From contig NZ_AZRW02000001.1 in the NCBI RefSeq assembly GCF_000512695.2, positions 1-64,000 of the forward strand: a stretch of 64,000 nt of DNA. Direction: 5' to 3'. Made by a program: the position numbers and the translations under genes. Each line of letters starts with the position of its first letter. The stretch's first letter is position 1. Below, piece after piece: positions 45,506-53,789 of the stretch. Under the pieces are notes generated by a model. It saw only the letters and a list, made by a program, of their open reading frames with translations, was not told the origin of the DNA and searched no databases. The stretch comes from Pseudomonas sp. QTF5. Lineage in GTDB: Bacteria; Pseudomonadota; Gammaproteobacteria; Pseudomonadales; Pseudomonadaceae.

Positions 45506-45850
45506 ATGTCGTATTCATGTGTTGTTATTTATAACTCTACTCCATACAAGGTAAGTGCAGAAGTTGAGTATATGAGTTTGTTTTGCAGTAATGATGAACT
45601 TACGATCGATCCCTTTTCTTCTTGGGAGGCAAGTAGTCGAGGCGTTTGTCTGTTGACAGAGATCTCTGCTACTGTTTTTACACCTGACGGAAATGTCGTA
45701 GCAACCCCTTATATTTCTTCTGGCACCTCGGATTATCGATTTGCCATTATTCAAACTGGCGCCCATTCATTTGAAGTGACTAGCGTGGAGAATCTAGCAA
45801 AAGATATTGTACCTGAAGGGTATCGAGAGCCAACTGTAAGCCAAAAATAA
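45506..45850 (+). CDS. Orphan small protein, low-GC, unknown function
   Basis: I do not recognise this 114-residue protein. It starts MSYSCVVIYNSTPYKVSAEV with AGGGAGA upstream, has no signal peptide or membrane helix, and has alternating hydrophobic stretches suggesting beta strands (GVCLLTEISATVFTPDGNVV, SDYRFAIIQTGAHSFEVTSV). Three Cys occur in the first half. Base composition and codon use differ sharply from its neighbours, pointing to recent acquisition. It sits alone between a LysR gene and a palindrome element. Confidence 0.7.
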   Translation: MSYSCVVIYNSTPYKVSAEVEYMSLFCSNDELTIDPFSSWEASSRGVCLLTEISATVFTPDGNVVATPYISSGTSDYRFAIIQTGAHSFEVTSVENLAKDIVPEGYREPTVSQK

Positions 45851-45967
45851 CTTTCGCCGAATCGACGGCCTGGCTTTTTAGTAGATACAGGTCGTCATTG
45901 CCACTGCAGGAGGCCTTCAATACATATTGAAGGCGGCAGCTGTCGAGGAAATATTTCGGGAACATGA

Positions 45968-46031
45968 GTGTCCGTTCTTGGTCGATTTCAGCCGGTCGCC
46001 ACAGGCAGAAAACGGCCAGAAGCGGACAGTC
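45968..46031. repeat. Intergenic palindrome (GGCCGATTTCTGCC family)
   Basis: GTGTCCGTTCTTGGTCGATTT at its left end and GGCCAGAAGCGGACAGTC at its right, with CAGGCAGAAAAC between, form an imperfect palindrome of about 62 bases. Confidence 0.75.
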
Positions 46032-46112
46032 AAAGCTTGCCGCATCTGTCGATTATCTGCCAGGCGATACAACGCATGAACATGGATGCGATCAGACCGT
46101 TGATCACTCGTT

Positions 46113-46436
46113 TCAAGTCTCCAGATAGCCATCTACGATTTGCGAAACGACCGTCAACGCAGTACGCAGCAACTCCGGTTCAGTGCGATAGTGCAACGGC
46201 GTGTAGCCATAGGTGTTGGCGCCGTTGAATACGGTGATCGGCTCGTTGCGCTGCCAGATCAGTTCCTCGCCGCGTCTCATGACACCGCTCACGGTAATCG
46301 TCGAATACACCACACTGCTGAAGCCTTGAGTCAGCGCGAAACCCCAGTTCAGGACGGTCAATTCGATCTGCGCATACTCATGATGTCGTCCGGTAAACGC
46401 CACACATCCAATAGGCTCGCAATGAGGCCAGCACAT
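46113..46436 (-). pseudogene. Possible gene remnant, C-terminal part of an unknown protein
   Basis: A minus-strand frame with protein-like character ends ELLRTALTVVSQIVDGYLET and includes AQIELTVLNWGFALTQGFSS and NGANTYGYTPLHYRTEPELL. Its upstream end runs into a single REP unit at 46466-46491, where the frame and any start are lost. I read it as the 3' part of a gene broken by the REP insertion or by decay. The family was not recognised, and an intact small gene cannot be excluded. Confidence 0.4.
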
Positions 46437-46465
46437 CCAACAATTGATGTTGGCTGACCCTACGG

Positions 46466-46491
46466 CATCGCGAGGAAGCTCGCTCCCACAG
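46466..46491. repeat. Single REP unit
   Basis: GCATCGCGAGGAAGCTCGCTCCCACAGG is a diverged REP sequence (core GAGGAAGCTCGCTCCCACAGG less one base). No inverted partner is nearby. Confidence 0.65.
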
Positions 46492-46678
46492 GTGTATTTG
46501 GCGTTTGGAGGATTGCGCTCGGTCAGGCGTTTGCCCCAGCGTAGACGCGACGCTCACCCGCTCCTTGCATCCATCGCTCGCATCGATAGTCACCATCAGC
46601 GCAATGAAGTTCTCATAAAAAATCCTCGGCGTAACATCCGCTCCATACCCAATCAATAACACCCCGGAGCACACCATC

Positions 46679-46963
46679 ATGAAACGCCAAATCCTCCTCA
46701 GTATCGCTTTCTCGGTTTTTGCAGTTAACGCTTTCGCCGCTTCCTCTGCTCACCCGGTTGTCGCTGAAGGCGGCTCGGATCGTCTGATCGAAAACCGCGT
46801 CGCTGAAGGTGGCTCGGATCGTCTGATCGAAAATCGCGTCGCTGAAGGTGGCTCGGATCGTTTGATCGAAAATCGCGTCGCTGAAGGCGGTTCCGATCGT
46901 TTGATCGAAAACCGCGTCGCTGAAGGTGGCTCGGATCGTCTGATTCAAAATCGTACTGCATGA
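46679..46963 (+). CDS. Small exported protein of five 13-residue tandem repeats
   Basis: The 94-residue protein has a signal peptide (ILLSIAFSVFAVNAFA) and then five nearly identical units of VAEGGSDRLIENR; the last is VAEGGSDRLIQNR, followed by Thr-Ala. Each unit is exactly 39 bases (46760-46954), and differences between units are mostly synonymous (ggt/ggc, cgtctg/cgtttg), so the array arose by duplication and is under selection for protein sequence. Similar short repeat proteins occur in other pseudomonads and are sometimes labelled phage infection protein without evidence. The role is unknown. Confidence 0.82.
   Translation: MKRQILLSIAFSVFAVNAFAASSAHPVVAEGGSDRLIENRVAEGGSDRLIENRVAEGGSDRLIENRVAEGGSDRLIENRVAEGGSDRLIQNRTA
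46760..46954 (+). repeat. Five tandem 39-base repeats
   Basis: Five in-frame units start at 46760, 46799, 46838, 46877 and 46916. Because a 39-base unit keeps frame and has no stop in several frames, spurious long open frames appear on both strands. Confidence 0.95.
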
Positions 46964-46994
46964 ATGAGTGGCTTTGCCGCGACACCCGAAAAAG

Positions 46995-47021
46995 AACCGG
47001 CCTCATCAGCCGGTTTTTTTT
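46995..47021 (+). terminator. Rho-independent terminator of the repeat-protein gene
   Basis: AACCGGC and GCCGGTT around a CTCATCA loop, followed by seven to eight T, 31 bases after the stop. Confidence 0.88.
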
Positions 47022-47141
47022 GCGTTTTTTTTGCCCAATTGCATCGTCAAATGGATTATTGTCGATGCTCGCCTAAGGTAGCCGAGGGTGGGGTTTCGGC
47101 GTGTTGGCGTCTCATCAACTGCAGCAAACGGAGTCACTTAC

Positions 47142-47462
47142 ATGGAAGTCATCAATCAGTTGCAACCCGCAGAGTGCGCAGGCATGGAGGACATCCGACG
47201 CGAAATCGATGCCCTTGATCAGGGCGTTATCAAGCTGTTGGGCAAGCGTTTTCACTACGTGCTGGCGGCCTCGAAGTTCAAGACCTCGGCGACTTCGGTG
47301 CGTGCTCCGGAGCGTTTCAAGGCGATGCTGGCGACACGTCGCGAGTGGGCCGAGGCCGAGGGCCTGAGCCCGGATGCCATCGAGAAGATGTACAGCGATC
47401 TGGTGAACCACTTCATTGCCGAAGAGATGAAACACTGGGCGGCCCATCAAGCCGAAACCTGA
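47142..47462 (+). CDS. Chorismate mutase / isochorismate pyruvate-lyase (PchB-like)
   Basis: A 106-residue AroQ-fold protein: MEDIRREIDALDQGVIKLLG, then KRFHYVLAASKFKTSATSVR, APERFKAMLATRREWAEAEG and a C-terminal helix LVNHFIAEEMKHWAAHQA. The Arg in DIRREID, the Lys in ASKFK and the APERF motif match PchB, which splits isochorismate to salicylate. No isochorismate synthase or siderophore gene adjoins it, so it may act in another pathway or as a plain mutase. ACGGAGTC precedes the ATG. Confidence 0.85.
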   Translation: MEVINQLQPAECAGMEDIRREIDALDQGVIKLLGKRFHYVLAASKFKTSATSVRAPERFKAMLATRREWAEAEGLSPDAIEKMYSDLVNHFIAEEMKHWAAHQAET

Positions 47463-47503
47463 TTCTGGTGTCCGGGCTGCATGTCAGGCAGCCTCGCGAC
47501 ACT

Positions 47504-48100
47504 TCAGTGAGTCTCTTCCCGCACCCACCGTCTGACCTCAGCCTGTATGGCATAAGCCGGCGCTTCCACAGCATTGAAATCTTGGGTATATCGCTGGGCA
47601 AACTCTTCTACCCCCCATTCCTGAAACTGCTGCACATGCTTTAGTTCGTGAGCCCAGAGCGCGATGTTCTGTTCCGCGGTTTGAGCGTCACGGAAGAGGA
47701 TGATGTCGATCAGCGTCACGGCACCGACATCGGGGTTTTGCAGCATGGCAGTGGCGGCGCTGAATTCGCCGTTGTCGCTAACTTTGTAGCGCGCGGTATC
47801 GAGGACGCTGGGGTCGTACCAGCGCAGCAGTTGCTCCCGGATGTGCGGTGGAATGGGTTGGAGGCCGGCGTTGGCTGCTTCAGCGCGGGCTTGGGTCAGC
47901 CACAGCGCCAGGGCAGGTGCCGCGATCTGATAGATGCCATCTGGCAAGGGGCCGAGCACCTGTCTCGGATCTGGCAGGCAGATGCAGCCGTCCAGGCACA
48001 CTTGTTTCTCGCCAGCTGGGCAGGCGTTGGTCTGGGCTGGCACTTCAAGAGTCAGGCAAAGAGCAAACAGCGCCATCAGGCGCGTGGTGATGGGCGGCAT
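47504..48100 (-). CDS. Exported DUF4157-like putative metallopeptidase
   Basis: A 198-residue protein with a signal peptide (LMALFALCLTLEVPAQ) followed by a Cys-rich segment (CPAGEKQVCLDGCICLPDP, four Cys). LWAHELKHVQQFQEWGVEEF contains HExxH (HELKH) and FNAVEAPAYAIQAEV supplies a later Glu. This resembles the DUF4157 family of minimal zinc proteins, some linked to contractile injection systems; no such system is visible here. It is alone, convergent with the PchB-like gene. Confidence 0.78.
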   Translation of the reverse strand: MPPITTRLMALFALCLTLEVPAQTNACPAGEKQVCLDGCICLPDPRQVLGPLPDGIYQIAAPALALWLTQARAEAANAGLQPIPPHIREQLLRWYDPSVLDTARYKVSDNGEFSAATAMLQNPDVGAVTLIDIILFRDAQTAEQNIALWAHELKHVQQFQEWGVEEFAQRYTQDFNAVEAPAYAIQAEVRRWVREETH

Positions 48101-48284
48101 TGGGCGCTCCAGGGGCGGACGCAGCGCGAACAGTGGATCACCATTGATCGACGACTCGCATAGCTTTAGCGTAGCCCTGAACTAAACGCCCTCAAGATAA
48201 TCGCAGAGACCGACAGACCACCTTTCCTGCGAATCCCCACTTTAGTAGACATGCGTGCGCGGCAGCTTTTGTATTCAAGCTCCC

Positions 48285-51200
48285 CTACTCTGCGCGCGCA
48301 TGCTCCAACACCACTTCCAATGGGTGGCGCAGTTGCCTGTTGGCCTGGCGCTTTACCTGACTGCGGCAGGAGTAACCCGTCGCCAGTGCTTCACCCGACT
48401 TGTCGAGCTTGCCGGCCCATGACTGCTCGAAAATGGTCCGCGAGGTGTCCTGGTTTCGTGCCTCGTGGCCGTAGGTACCGGACATGCCACAACAGCCGGT
48501 CGCCTCAGTCACCAGCTTAAGCCCAAGCCTTGCGAACACTGCTTCCCATTGCGACGTACTGGCTGGCACATTGGTCTTCTCGGTGCAGTGCGCCAACAAA
48601 CGGAATGTCTGGGTAGCGGGCTGCGGGTTTTCGGGCAACACATCGAAGAGCCACTCCTGAGGTAGCAAGACTTTCGGGCAATCATTGAGCCCCGGTACTT
48701 TTTGATACTCCTGGCGGTAGACCAGCGTCATCGCCGGATCCAGACCCACCAGCGGTACTTCGCAGTCAGCCAGTGCCTTGAGCTGATGAGCGTTGCGGAT
48801 CGCCGCCTTGGCGAATGCGCCGAGGAAGCCCTGTACGTGCAAAGGCTTGCCGTTGGCGCTATAGGGTGCCAAAAACACCCGATAGCCCAACCGATGCGCC
48901 AACTGGATAAAGCTCGCCAGCAACGGGGTTTCGAAGTAACGGGTAAAGGCGTCCTGCACCAACACCACGCTACGCTCACGTTGAGCAGGCGTCAGTTCGC
49001 GCAGGGCCGGCACGCTGGCGACAACGACCTTGCAGCGGGTCAACGTGGCCTGCAAGTCGTAGCGGTTGATCAGCGGACTGTCGAGCATGCCGACGTGTCG
49101 CTCAAGCAAGCGACTCATCCATTTCGAGCCCATCACTGCGTTGTACAGGCCCGGCGCGTAGGCCATGTAAGGAATGGTGAACTCCAGCGAGCCGATCAGG
49201 TAGTCGCGAATCGGGCGTTGATAGCGACCGTGATACAACTCTAGAAAACGCGAGCGGAATTCCGGGACGTTGACCTTGACCGGGCATTGTCCCGCACAGG
49301 ATTTACAGGCCAGACAGCCCGCCATCGCATCGTAGACCTCGTGGGAGAAATCCGCCTCGCCGCGCGAGCGCGCCAGGTTATTGCGCAACCGCGTCGGTAA
49401 CCCGCTCAACCACGACAATTTGCCCCGCGCCGCTTCCAGAACATCAATATTGGCCGCGCCTTGCAGACGCAACCACTCGCGAATCAATGACGCCCTGCCC
49501 TTCGGCGAATGCTGGCGTTCACGGGTGGCTTTCCACGACGGGCACATCGCATCGTTGGGGTCGTAGTTGTAGCAAGCGCCGTTACCGTTGCAGTGCACGG
49601 CGGTGCCGAAACTTTGCCAGACGCGCTCATCGATTTGCCGATCCAGATCACCGCGCAGCGTCACTTCGTTGACCTTGAGCAAGCCTTGGGCGGCATCCGG
49701 CGGCGTGCAGATCTTGCCGGGATTGAGCTGATTGTGTGGGTCGAACGCGCCCTTGAGCGATTGCAGCGCCGGGTACAGCTCGCCAAAAAACTCAGGGACA
49801 TATTCCGAACGCAAACCCTTGCCGTGCTCGCCCCACAGCAGACCACCATAACGCAGGGTCAGCTCGGCCACGGCATCGGAGATCGGCTTGATCAGAGCGG
49901 CCTGGGCCGGGTCTTTCATGTCCAGCGCCGGGCGCACATGCAACACACCGGCATCGACGTGACCGAACATGCCATAGGCCAGGCCATGGCTGTCGAGCAA
50001 GGCACGGAACTCAGCAATGTAGTCGGCCAATTTCTCCGGCGGCACGGCGGTGTCTTCAACGAAAGGCTGCGGGCGAATCTCGCCTTCGACGTTGCCCAGT
50101 AACCCGACCGAGCGTTTGCGCATGGCGTATACGCGGGTCACTGCTTCGGCACCTTCGGCCAGCGTGTGGCCCAGCCGCTCGATCGTTGTGTCGGCCTGCA
50201 GATGCTCCACGAACGACGCCACGCGAGCGTTCACTTGCGTCAGGTCTTCCCCGCTGAACTCCACCAGATTGATACCCAGCGTCGCGCGCTCGGCGTCGGT
50301 CGGGAAATACTCGGCGACGCTGTGCCAGACAATGTCTTTCATCGCCAGCAGCAACACCTTGGAGTCCACGGTTTCGATGGACAGCGGCTTGTGCGCCAAC
50401 AACGCGTTGGCGTCGCGCAGCGCATCCATGAAGCTGCCGTAGCGTACGCTCACCAATACCGAATACTTGGGAATCGGCAGCACGTTGAGTTTGGCTTCGA
50501 CGATGTAGCCCAACGATCCTTCCGCACCGCACAGCACGCTATTGAGGTTGAAACGTCCGTGCTCATCGCGCAGGTGCGCCAAGTCGTAACCGGTCAGGCA
50601 GCGGTTGAGTTTGGGGAACACCGACTCGATCAGGTCGGCCTGGGTTTCCTGAATATGCCGCGCCACCCGATGCACCTCGCCGATGCGGCCGGGCTGCGCG
50701 CACGCCACTTCCAGCTCCGCATCGGACAGAGGCTGGCTGTGCAGACGCTCACCACCGAGCAGTACGCTGTGCAGTTCCAGCACATGATCGCGGGTCTTGC
50801 CATAGGTGCAACTGCCCTGGCCGCTGGCGTCCGTGTTAATCATGCCGCCCACGGTGGCACGGTTGGAAGTCGACAGCTCCGGGGCGAAGAACAGCCCATG
50901 AGGCTTGAGCGCGGCATTCAACTGGTCTTTGACCACGCCCGCCTGCACCCGCACCCAACGCTCGGCGACGTTGATTTCGAGGACCGTGTTCATGTGCCGC
51001 GACAGGTCGACCACGATGCCATCGGTCAATGACTGGCCATTGGTCCCGGTGCCACCGCCCCGCGGGGTGAGCTTGATCTGGCGAAAGCGTGGTTCGGCCA
51101 TCAAGGTAGCGATGTGCACGATGTCGTCCGCGTCCAGGGGGAACACCGCCGCTTGCGGCAAACGCTGGTAAATCGAGTTGTCGGTCGCCAGTACGGTCCG

Positions 51201-51308
51201 AGTGGCATAGTCGGCACTGAGCTGACCGCGGAAGCCGCTGGCACGCAGGGCTTGCAGAAATTGCGGGTACTGTGCCGCGGGTTCAACGGTCGTCAACTGG
51301 GCGATCAT
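48285..51308 (-). CDS. ydiJ: FAD/Fe-S D-2-hydroxyacid dehydrogenase (YdiJ type)
   Basis: A 1007-residue two-part enzyme. The N-terminal half is a VAO-type FAD domain (KLTPRGGGTGTNGQSLTDGI, ATVGGMINTDASGQGSCTYG, FGHVDAGVLHVRPALD). The C-terminal half has Fe-S ligands in AGCLACKSCAGQCPVKVNVP, plus Cys-rich CCG-domain signatures (LLAHCTEKTN, TGCCGMSGTYG). The YdiJ group oxidises D-2-hydroxyglutarate or D-lactate and passes electrons to an acceptor chain. ATG 51308 is preferred to GTG 51338. It diverges from a LysR gene that probably controls it. Confidence 0.92.
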   Translation of the reverse strand: MIAQLTTVEPAAQYPQFLQALRASGFRGQLSADYATRTVLATDNSIYQRLPQAAVFPLDADDIVHIATLMAEPRFRQIKLTPRGGGTGTNGQSLTDGIVVDLSRHMNTVLEINVAERWVRVQAGVVKDQLNAALKPHGLFFAPELSTSNRATVGGMINTDASGQGSCTYGKTRDHVLELHSVLLGGERLHSQPLSDAELEVACAQPGRIGEVHRVARHIQETQADLIESVFPKLNRCLTGYDLAHLRDEHGRFNLNSVLCGAEGSLGYIVEAKLNVLPIPKYSVLVSVRYGSFMDALRDANALLAHKPLSIETVDSKVLLLAMKDIVWHSVAEYFPTDAERATLGINLVEFSGEDLTQVNARVASFVEHLQADTTIERLGHTLAEGAEAVTRVYAMRKRSVGLLGNVEGEIRPQPFVEDTAVPPEKLADYIAEFRALLDSHGLAYGMFGHVDAGVLHVRPALDMKDPAQAALIKPISDAVAELTLRYGGLLWGEHGKGLRSEYVPEFFGELYPALQSLKGAFDPHNQLNPGKICTPPDAAQGLLKVNEVTLRGDLDRQIDERVWQSFGTAVHCNGNGACYNYDPNDAMCPSWKATRERQHSPKGRASLIREWLRLQGAANIDVLEAARGKLSWLSGLPTRLRNNLARSRGEADFSHEVYDAMAGCLACKSCAGQCPVKVNVPEFRSRFLELYHGRYQRPIRDYLIGSLEFTIPYMAYAPGLYNAVMGSKWMSRLLERHVGMLDSPLINRYDLQATLTRCKVVVASVPALRELTPAQRERSVVLVQDAFTRYFETPLLASFIQLAHRLGYRVFLAPYSANGKPLHVQGFLGAFAKAAIRNAHQLKALADCEVPLVGLDPAMTLVYRQEYQKVPGLNDCPKVLLPQEWLFDVLPENPQPATQTFRLLAHCTEKTNVPASTSQWEAVFARLGLKLVTEATGCCGMSGTYGHEARNQDTSRTIFEQSWAGKLDKSGEALATGYSCRSQVKRQANRQLRHPLEVVLEHARAE

Positions 51309-51466
51309 CGCAGGATGGTCTCTTGTGGGTCTAATCACGGAAAAATCAAAACACTTGTCGCCTGAGCATTAATAGGTCAGCCTCAGGTCGTCGGCTGCGC
51401 CAATGATCCTGCAGGTTGTAGCCCCGGACAAACGGATAATCCTGCCGCTATCGATGACTTTTACGA

Positions 51467-52351
51467 ATGAATTACCGCCACCTCACCCCCTCCATGTCGT
51501 TGCTGCTGGCCTTTGAAGCCGCCGCCCGACATGAAAGTTATACCCGTGCCGCGATGGAACTCTCGCTGACGCAAAGCGCAGTCAGCCGGCAAGTCCAGGC
51601 GCTGGAGCAGCAACTGGGCCTCACGCTGTTTCGCCGTGAAGGCCGGCAGGTGCAGTTGACCGATGTCGGTCGTCTTTATCAGCGGGAAATGAGCGAGGCG
51701 CTCGGACGCATCCGCAGCGCCACGTTGCAGGCCATGGCTTATCAATCAGGCAGCGGCACGTTGCGCCTGGCCACATTGCCGACCTTCGGCTCGAAGTGGT
51801 TATTGCCGCGCCTTCATGACTTCTACAAAACCCATCCCGGCATGCTGGTGCACATCAACTCCCGGATCGACGCCATCGACTTTGAAACCAGCGGCATCGA
51901 TGCCGCGATCATCGTCGGCAATGCCGATTTACCGGGCCTGATCAGCCATCGCCTGCACGCAGAAGAAATGATGGTGATCATTTCGCCGCAAGCGGCCCAG
52001 GCCCATGACGACTGGACACCAGAGCGCATTGGTGGACAGATACTGCTCAATGTCACGAACAATCCCAACGTTTGGGGGGAGTGGTTCAGCCACCACGGCT
52101 TGCCCCATCGAATGATGCGCCTGGGGCCGAGTTTCGAACTCACCTCACACTTGATCCAGGCCGTCAGAGCCGGCATCGGAATCGGTCTGGTGCCTCGTAT
52201 TCTGGTGGCCGACGAGTTAGCCAACTCAGAGCTGATCAGCCTGGACCTGCCTTTCGCCAGCCAGCGCAGTTACTACCTGACCTATCCGCCGCGCAATGAA
52301 ATGCTGCCGTCACTCATGGCGTTCCGTACCTGGTTGCTGGAACAGATATGA
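51467..52351 (+). CDS. LysR-family regulator (GcvA-like)
   Basis: A 294-residue protein. LAFEAAARHESYTRAAMELS and LTQSAVSRQVQALEQQLGLT form the HTH. The effector domain begins SGTLRLATLPTFGSKWLLPR, which is characteristic of the GcvA-like subgroup. It diverges from ydiJ across 158 bases, so control of ydiJ is likely. Its stop lies nine bases from the stop of the convergent LysR gene. Confidence 0.9.
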   Translation: MNYRHLTPSMSLLLAFEAAARHESYTRAAMELSLTQSAVSRQVQALEQQLGLTLFRREGRQVQLTDVGRLYQREMSEALGRIRSATLQAMAYQSGSGTLRLATLPTFGSKWLLPRLHDFYKTHPGMLVHINSRIDAIDFETSGIDAAIIVGNADLPGLISHRLHAEEMMVIISPQAAQAHDDWTPERIGGQILLNVTNNPNVWGEWFSHHGLPHRMMRLGPSFELTSHLIQAVRAGIGIGLVPRILVADELANSELISLDLPFASQRSYYLTYPPRNEMLPSLMAFRTWLLEQI

Positions 52352-52360
52352 ACGCAGCTT

Positions 52361-53242
52361 TCAACCAGTGCCGACATCTACGCAAAGGGTTTCAAGCAGC
52401 ACCTGCTCCAGGATGACAAAAAAACATTTGATGTGAGCCTGTTTCAATGCCTGCGGTCGGGTCACCAGATAGACCTCCATATCTGGAAGTTGGAGATCCG
52501 GGAACAACCCGATCAGGTCCTTCGCCAGAATACGGGGCAGCACTGCCACGCCCATACCTCGCTTCACCGATTCGAGCTGAACCGCGAATGAGTTCACGCT
52601 GATCTGCGTGCGATCCAGACCCGCGGCCTTTGCCACACACATTTGCGGCAACATATCCAGCGGAGGAAGCAAGCCAATATTGACCGCAGTGGCCGGCGTC
52701 ACCCCTGGAAACCGCTTCAGATAACCTGCATCGGCGAAGACACCGTAAGCGAGCCTGCCTATGGGGCGATAAATCAGCGACGGCTCGCCCAGATGAACTG
52801 TGCGTACTGCAATGTCTGCGGCGCCGCGGACAATCTTGTGAAAGTCGGCTGTTATCAGCAATTCCACCGAGCATCGTGAGTGCGCGGATGTGAAGCGACT
52901 CGCGGCCTCCAGCACGCAGGACGAGAATCCCTCTCCTGCACTGACCACGACACTGCCAGATAGCTCTGTGTGTAACTCGGACATGCCCGTAACGGTTTGA
53001 CGCCTCAAACCCGCTTCAGCAGCCAGGGCAACGTCCACGAGGGATTGGCCTCGCGGGGTCAACCAGCATCCTTCAACTCCCCGCTCGACGAGTGGCTCGC
53101 CCAAGGCGCCCTCAAGTTGGGTCAATCGGCGGGAAACGGTAGACGCCGCGACCCCCAGCAATTGGCCAGCCTGAAGAAAGCTGCCACGCCGCGAGACGGC
53201 CAACAGCAGACGAAGATCATCCCAATTTGCTTGCAACGCCAT
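52361..53242 (-). CDS. LysR-family transcriptional regulator
   Basis: A 293-residue protein with HTH LLLAVSRRGSFLQAGQLLGV, then AASTVSRRLTQLEGALGEPL, and an effector domain containing CSVELLITADFHKIVRGAAD. It diverges from the three-gene unit starting at 53363 and is its probable regulator; the spacer of 120 bases would contain both promoters. Confidence 0.88.
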   Translation of the reverse strand: MALQANWDDLRLLLAVSRRGSFLQAGQLLGVAASTVSRRLTQLEGALGEPLVERGVEGCWLTPRGQSLVDVALAAEAGLRRQTVTGMSELHTELSGSVVVSAGEGFSSCVLEAASRFTSAHSRCSVELLITADFHKIVRGAADIAVRTVHLGEPSLIYRPIGRLAYGVFADAGYLKRFPGVTPATAVNIGLLPPLDMLPQMCVAKAAGLDRTQISVNSFAVQLESVKRGMGVAVLPRILAKDLIGLFPDLQLPDMEVYLVTRPQALKQAHIKCFFVILEQVLLETLCVDVGTG

Positions 53243-53362
53243 GCTTCATAGCCTCCCTGGTCTGCATATGTGCAAAGCCATTATGCAGTAGTCGCTGTTT
53301 TTCGACAGAGGCCTCAAAGGTATATCTACAGGCCTCGAAACGAATGGAATGGAACGGACTGT

Positions 53363-53779
53363 ATGACTACTGGCCCCAACGACTTTGCGGAACGCGCCGC
53401 CAGCGCCTTCAATCGCCGTGATGTGGAGGCGATGCTTGCGCTGGTTTGCGAAGACTTCATCTACTTCGATGGGATGGGGATGCAAACCGGTCGCGAATCC
53501 ATGCGCCAGCGAGAAATCGCATTACTCGAAGCGTTCCCCGATGCCCAGCTGACCTTCAGCCCATTTGCCGTCGATAACGATCGTTTAGCACTGACCGCCT
53601 TCCTGACCGGCACCTTCACCGCACCATTAGTGCTGCCGGACCGGGTGATTCCACCCCATGGCCGCCACATTGCCGTGTACTACGCCGCACACTTCACCTT
53701 CAAAGACGGGCTGGCCATCCGTGAAGAGGCCTTCTTCGACAGTGCGGTGTTGATGTCATTTTTTAGCCGATCAAACTGA
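53363..53779 (+). CDS. SnoaL-like NTF2-fold protein
   Basis: A 138-residue protein: FAERAASAFNRRDVEAMLAL, FDGMGMQTGRESMRQREIAL and AAHFTFKDGLAIREEAFFDS follow the SnoaL/limonene epoxide hydrolase-like pattern. Such proteins cyclise, isomerise or bind small molecules. It is the first gene of a probable operon with the SDR (10 bases later) and the phosphatase. The start at MTTGPNDF is chosen because upstream in-frame codons cross the divergent promoter. Confidence 0.8.
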   Translation: MTTGPNDFAERAASAFNRRDVEAMLALVCEDFIYFDGMGMQTGRESMRQREIALLEAFPDAQLTFSPFAVDNDRLALTAFLTGTFTAPLVLPDRVIPPHGRHIAVYYAAHFTFKDGLAIREEAFFDSAVLMSFFSRSN

Positions 53780-53789
53780 GGGTTGAGCG

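Noticed and set aside
46760..46954. CRISPR-like array
   Set aside because: Units are contiguous without spacers and encode protein in frame.
46613..47006. Two minus-strand repeat-containing frames over the tandem array
   Set aside because: A 39-base repeat without stops opens several frames; only the plus frame has a signal peptide, a terminator and synonymous variation.
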